From Oceanococcus sp051252075 (GTDB taxonomy: Bacteria; Pseudomonadota; Gammaproteobacteria; Nevskiales; Oceanococcaceae), in contig JBPOFU010000110.1 in the NCBI GenBank assembly GCA_051252075.1, positions 1-8,279 of the forward strand: a stretch of DNA of 8,279 bases, written 5' to 3'. The stretch's first letter is position 1. The number at the start of each line of letters is the position of its first letter. The notes under the pieces are model-generated. The model was not told the origin of the DNA. It saw nothing but the letters and a program-made list of their open reading frames with translations, and did not search any database. The translations under genes and the position numbers were made by a program. Shown here in pieces: positions 6,640-8,279 of this stretch.

Positions 6640-8279
6640 ATGGTCGGAATTGAACACGCCAAAATTTATGCTGCGCGCGCATCCATAGCAAGCCGATTGC
6701 TGATTGCCAGCACGCTCGCTGTTAGCCCGCTGGCGCAGGCCGGAAATTTTGGCCTCGGCCCGATAGACGGGGAATATCAGTTACAAGGTACCTATGTGTA
6801 TTCGGTGCGAACCGAAGCCCCACATCCCGGTGTCGTCGCCACAGGCGGGCGCGCGGTGGTAGAAGCCCCGGACTACCTGAAATGGCCCGAGTCGAATAAT
6901 TTCGACGACGGTGACCGAAACTTTGATCAATGGGATGCGGTCAACAACCGCGTCACTCTGCTCGGTGAAGTGCAGCTGAAGTACGGCCCTGACCTCGGGA
7001 TTTTGCTTCGCGGTGATGCCTTCTACGACATGGTGTATCGCCAAGACAGCAACGCCAACGACAACGAAGAGTCCATCAGCACCACCACGCAAGACCCCTT
7101 CAATAGCTTCACCGACGAAGCCCGCCATTTCAGTGGGAAACGTGCACGTTTGCTGGACGCTTATGCTTACGGCAGTTGGTATTTGCCCGGCAATATGGTG
7201 CTGAATCTACGTGCTGGCGAACACATCGCAGCTTGGGGTGAGAGCTTGTTTTTCTCCGGCGTCGCACTGGCACAAGCGCCAGCTGATGCCACCAAAGCCA
7301 CAGTTCCTGGCGCAGACGTGAAAAGCATACTGCTGCCGGTCAATCAGGTTTCCATGCAATTGGCTGTCAATAATAAATTGACCATCCTGGGCCAGTACAA
7401 ACTCGAATTCAAAGAGATCGAATTGAACCCCGTGGGCGAATTTTTCTCCCCTGCCGATGTCGTCGGTCCAGGTGCAGAAATGATCTACGGTATTCGCAAC
7501 CCGCTGTATTCCGACAATCTGTCTGAAGTTGATTTAGCGAACACCACCGATATCAACGAAACCTTGGATGTCATTTCAGCATTGGTGCTGGGCACACCGC
7601 CCGGTACCGCGCAACCACTGCCTCCGGAGCTGTTAGGCGAATTCCTTTCACTCAACCTTCCTGCTGCGGGCTTAATTACCGAAGAGCAAGGCGCCCCCCG
7701 CGGTCTTGATGTTCAACGAGGCCCCGACATTCGTCCTTCAGATCACGGCCAATGGGGCTTTGGCTTACGTTACGCGCTGAACTACATCACCACAGTTGGC
7801 GCCTATCGACTGCGCTATCACGTAACAACCCCAGCGCCAGTACAAAATTATGGCTTTGCCACCCTGCTGTATAACCAAGCCACAGGGGAGCCGCTGATCA
7901 CCACCGAGCAACTGGGTGGTTTATTAGTCCCTACGACTTACAACGTTAAATACTTTGGTGGAGTCGACTTAACGGCCGTGAGTTTGTCCACAGTCTTGTT
8001 CGGCACTAACTTTGGCTTGGAACTGATTCATCGTGATGGCTATGACGTGTTGGTCAACGTACACGCACCGATACTGGGGGACGTACCGACTCCGACCCGT
8101 GCTGAAGTCTGGCAAGCCCTGCTGTCATGGCTCATTGTCTTGGGACCAGGCCCTATGGGCTTATGGGATTCCGTGGCTATCGTTGGCGAAACGGGCTACC
8201 TACACGTGGAAGACTATGAGCGCCAATACAATACAGACGGGGAAATCGATACGGGCTTCACATTCTCACGTGATACCGC
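6640..8279 (+). CDS. DUF1302 family secreted, probably outer-membrane protein (3' end missing)
   Basis: Open from ATG 6640 to the right edge, 546 codons without a stop, so it is partial at the 3' end. Residues 1-34 form a signal peptide: Lys8, Arg13 and Arg19, then a hydrophobic run LLIASTLAV, with cleavage expected after Ala-Gln-Ala at 34. The mature part has alternating short aromatic strands and loops rich in Asp/Asn, as in beta-barrel proteins. The DUF1302 hallmarks are LLDAYAYGSWYLPGN (about 174-188) and the following GEHIAAWGESLFFSG, with Trp199. In Pseudomonas and many marine gammaproteobacteria DUF1302 genes stand next to DUF1329, YCF48-like and RND/MMPL-type genes, so transport or outer-membrane handling of hydrophobic compounds is suspected; the molecular function is not established. 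It is transcribed away from the WS/DGAT. Family lengths of about 600 or more residues suggest much of the protein is visible. No function beyond the family is claimed. Confidence 0.85.
   Translation, partial: MVGIEHAKIYAARASIASRLLIASTLAVSPLAQAGNFGLGPIDGEYQLQGTYVYSVRTEAPHPGVVATGGRAVVEAPDYLKWPESNNFDDGDRNFDQWDAVNNRVTLLGEVQLKYGPDLGILLRGDAFYDMVYRQDSNANDNEESISTTTQDPFNSFTDEARHFSGKRARLLDAYAYGSWYLPGNMVLNLRAGEHIAAWGESLFFSGVALAQAPADATKATVPGADVKSILLPVNQVSMQLAVNNKLTILGQYKLEFKEIELNPVGEFFSPADVVGPGAEMIYGIRNPLYSDNLSEVDLANTTDINETLDVISALVLGTPPGTAQPLPPELLGEFLSLNLPAAGLITEEQGAPRGLDVQRGPDIRPSDHGQWGFGLRYALNYITTVGAYRLRYHVTTPAPVQNYGFATLLYNQATGEPLITTEQLGGLLVPTTYNVKYFGGVDLTAVSLSTVLFGTNFGLELIHRDGYDVLVNVHAPILGDVPTPTRAEVWQALLSWLIVLGPGPMGLWDSVAIVGETGYLHVEDYERQYNTDGEIDTGFTFSRDT

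Noticed and set aside
6191..6691. 166-codon ORF on the - strand across the WS/DGAT start and the divergent gap
   Set aside because: It overlaps the WS/DGAT coding region in another frame, crosses the control region and into the DUF1302 signal peptide, and its product has no recognisable domain.
6781..7128. 115-codon ORF antisense to the DUF1302 gene
   Set aside because: Lies entirely inside the DUF1302 reading frame, which is open for 546 codons and has clear family motifs.

Overview
The window looks like chromosomal DNA from a free-living, probably marine or hydrocarbon/lipid-using gammaproteobacterium. The basis is a GC content that by eye is in the mid-50s percent, tightly packed genes, a bacterial wax ester synthase/diacylglycerol acyltransferase (WS/DGAT), a DUF1302 outer-membrane-type protein, a PrpE-type acyl-CoA ligase and a ferredoxin reductase of the P450/alkane-hydroxylase partner type. 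This taxonomic call is inference; there is no rRNA or other marker gene here. No mobile element, tRNA, CRISPR array or prophage gene was seen.

Layout. Positions 1-4957 hold five genes in a row on the + strand: (1) the 3' part of an HSL-type alpha/beta hydrolase; (2) a propionyl-CoA synthetase (prpE), whose ATG overlaps the hydrolase stop as ATGA; (3) a short-chain dehydrogenase/reductase (SDR) after a 39-nt gap that can fold into two competing hairpins; (4) a 6-pyruvoyl-tetrahydropterin synthase/QueD-family protein overlapping the SDR by 11 nt; (5) a 405-residue FAD/NADH ferredoxin reductase 42 nt further on. A convergent gap of 149 nt (4958-5106) separates this run from a WS/DGAT on the - strand (5107-6465). 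A 174-nt divergent gap (6466-6639) then leads into a secreted DUF1302 protein on the + strand that runs off the right edge.

How the genes may work together (inference). The hydrolase, acyl-CoA ligase, SDR and ferredoxin reductase look like parts of a catabolic route in which an ester is cleaved, the released short-chain acid is activated to its CoA thioester, an alcohol/ketone is oxidised or reduced, and an oxygenase outside the window receives electrons. The pterin-synthase-like gene, fused by overlap to the SDR, is the odd member. It carries Gln where 6-pyruvoyl-tetrahydropterin synthases have the catalytic-triad His, so it may do something other than classical pterin or queuosine chemistry. 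The divergent WS/DGAT and DUF1302 pair points to neutral-lipid storage and handling of hydrophobic compounds at the outer membrane.

The most interesting item is the SDR/pterin-synthase-like pair with the altered active site, followed by the coupled hydrolase-ligase pair. The remaining genes look like good, intact members of known families.
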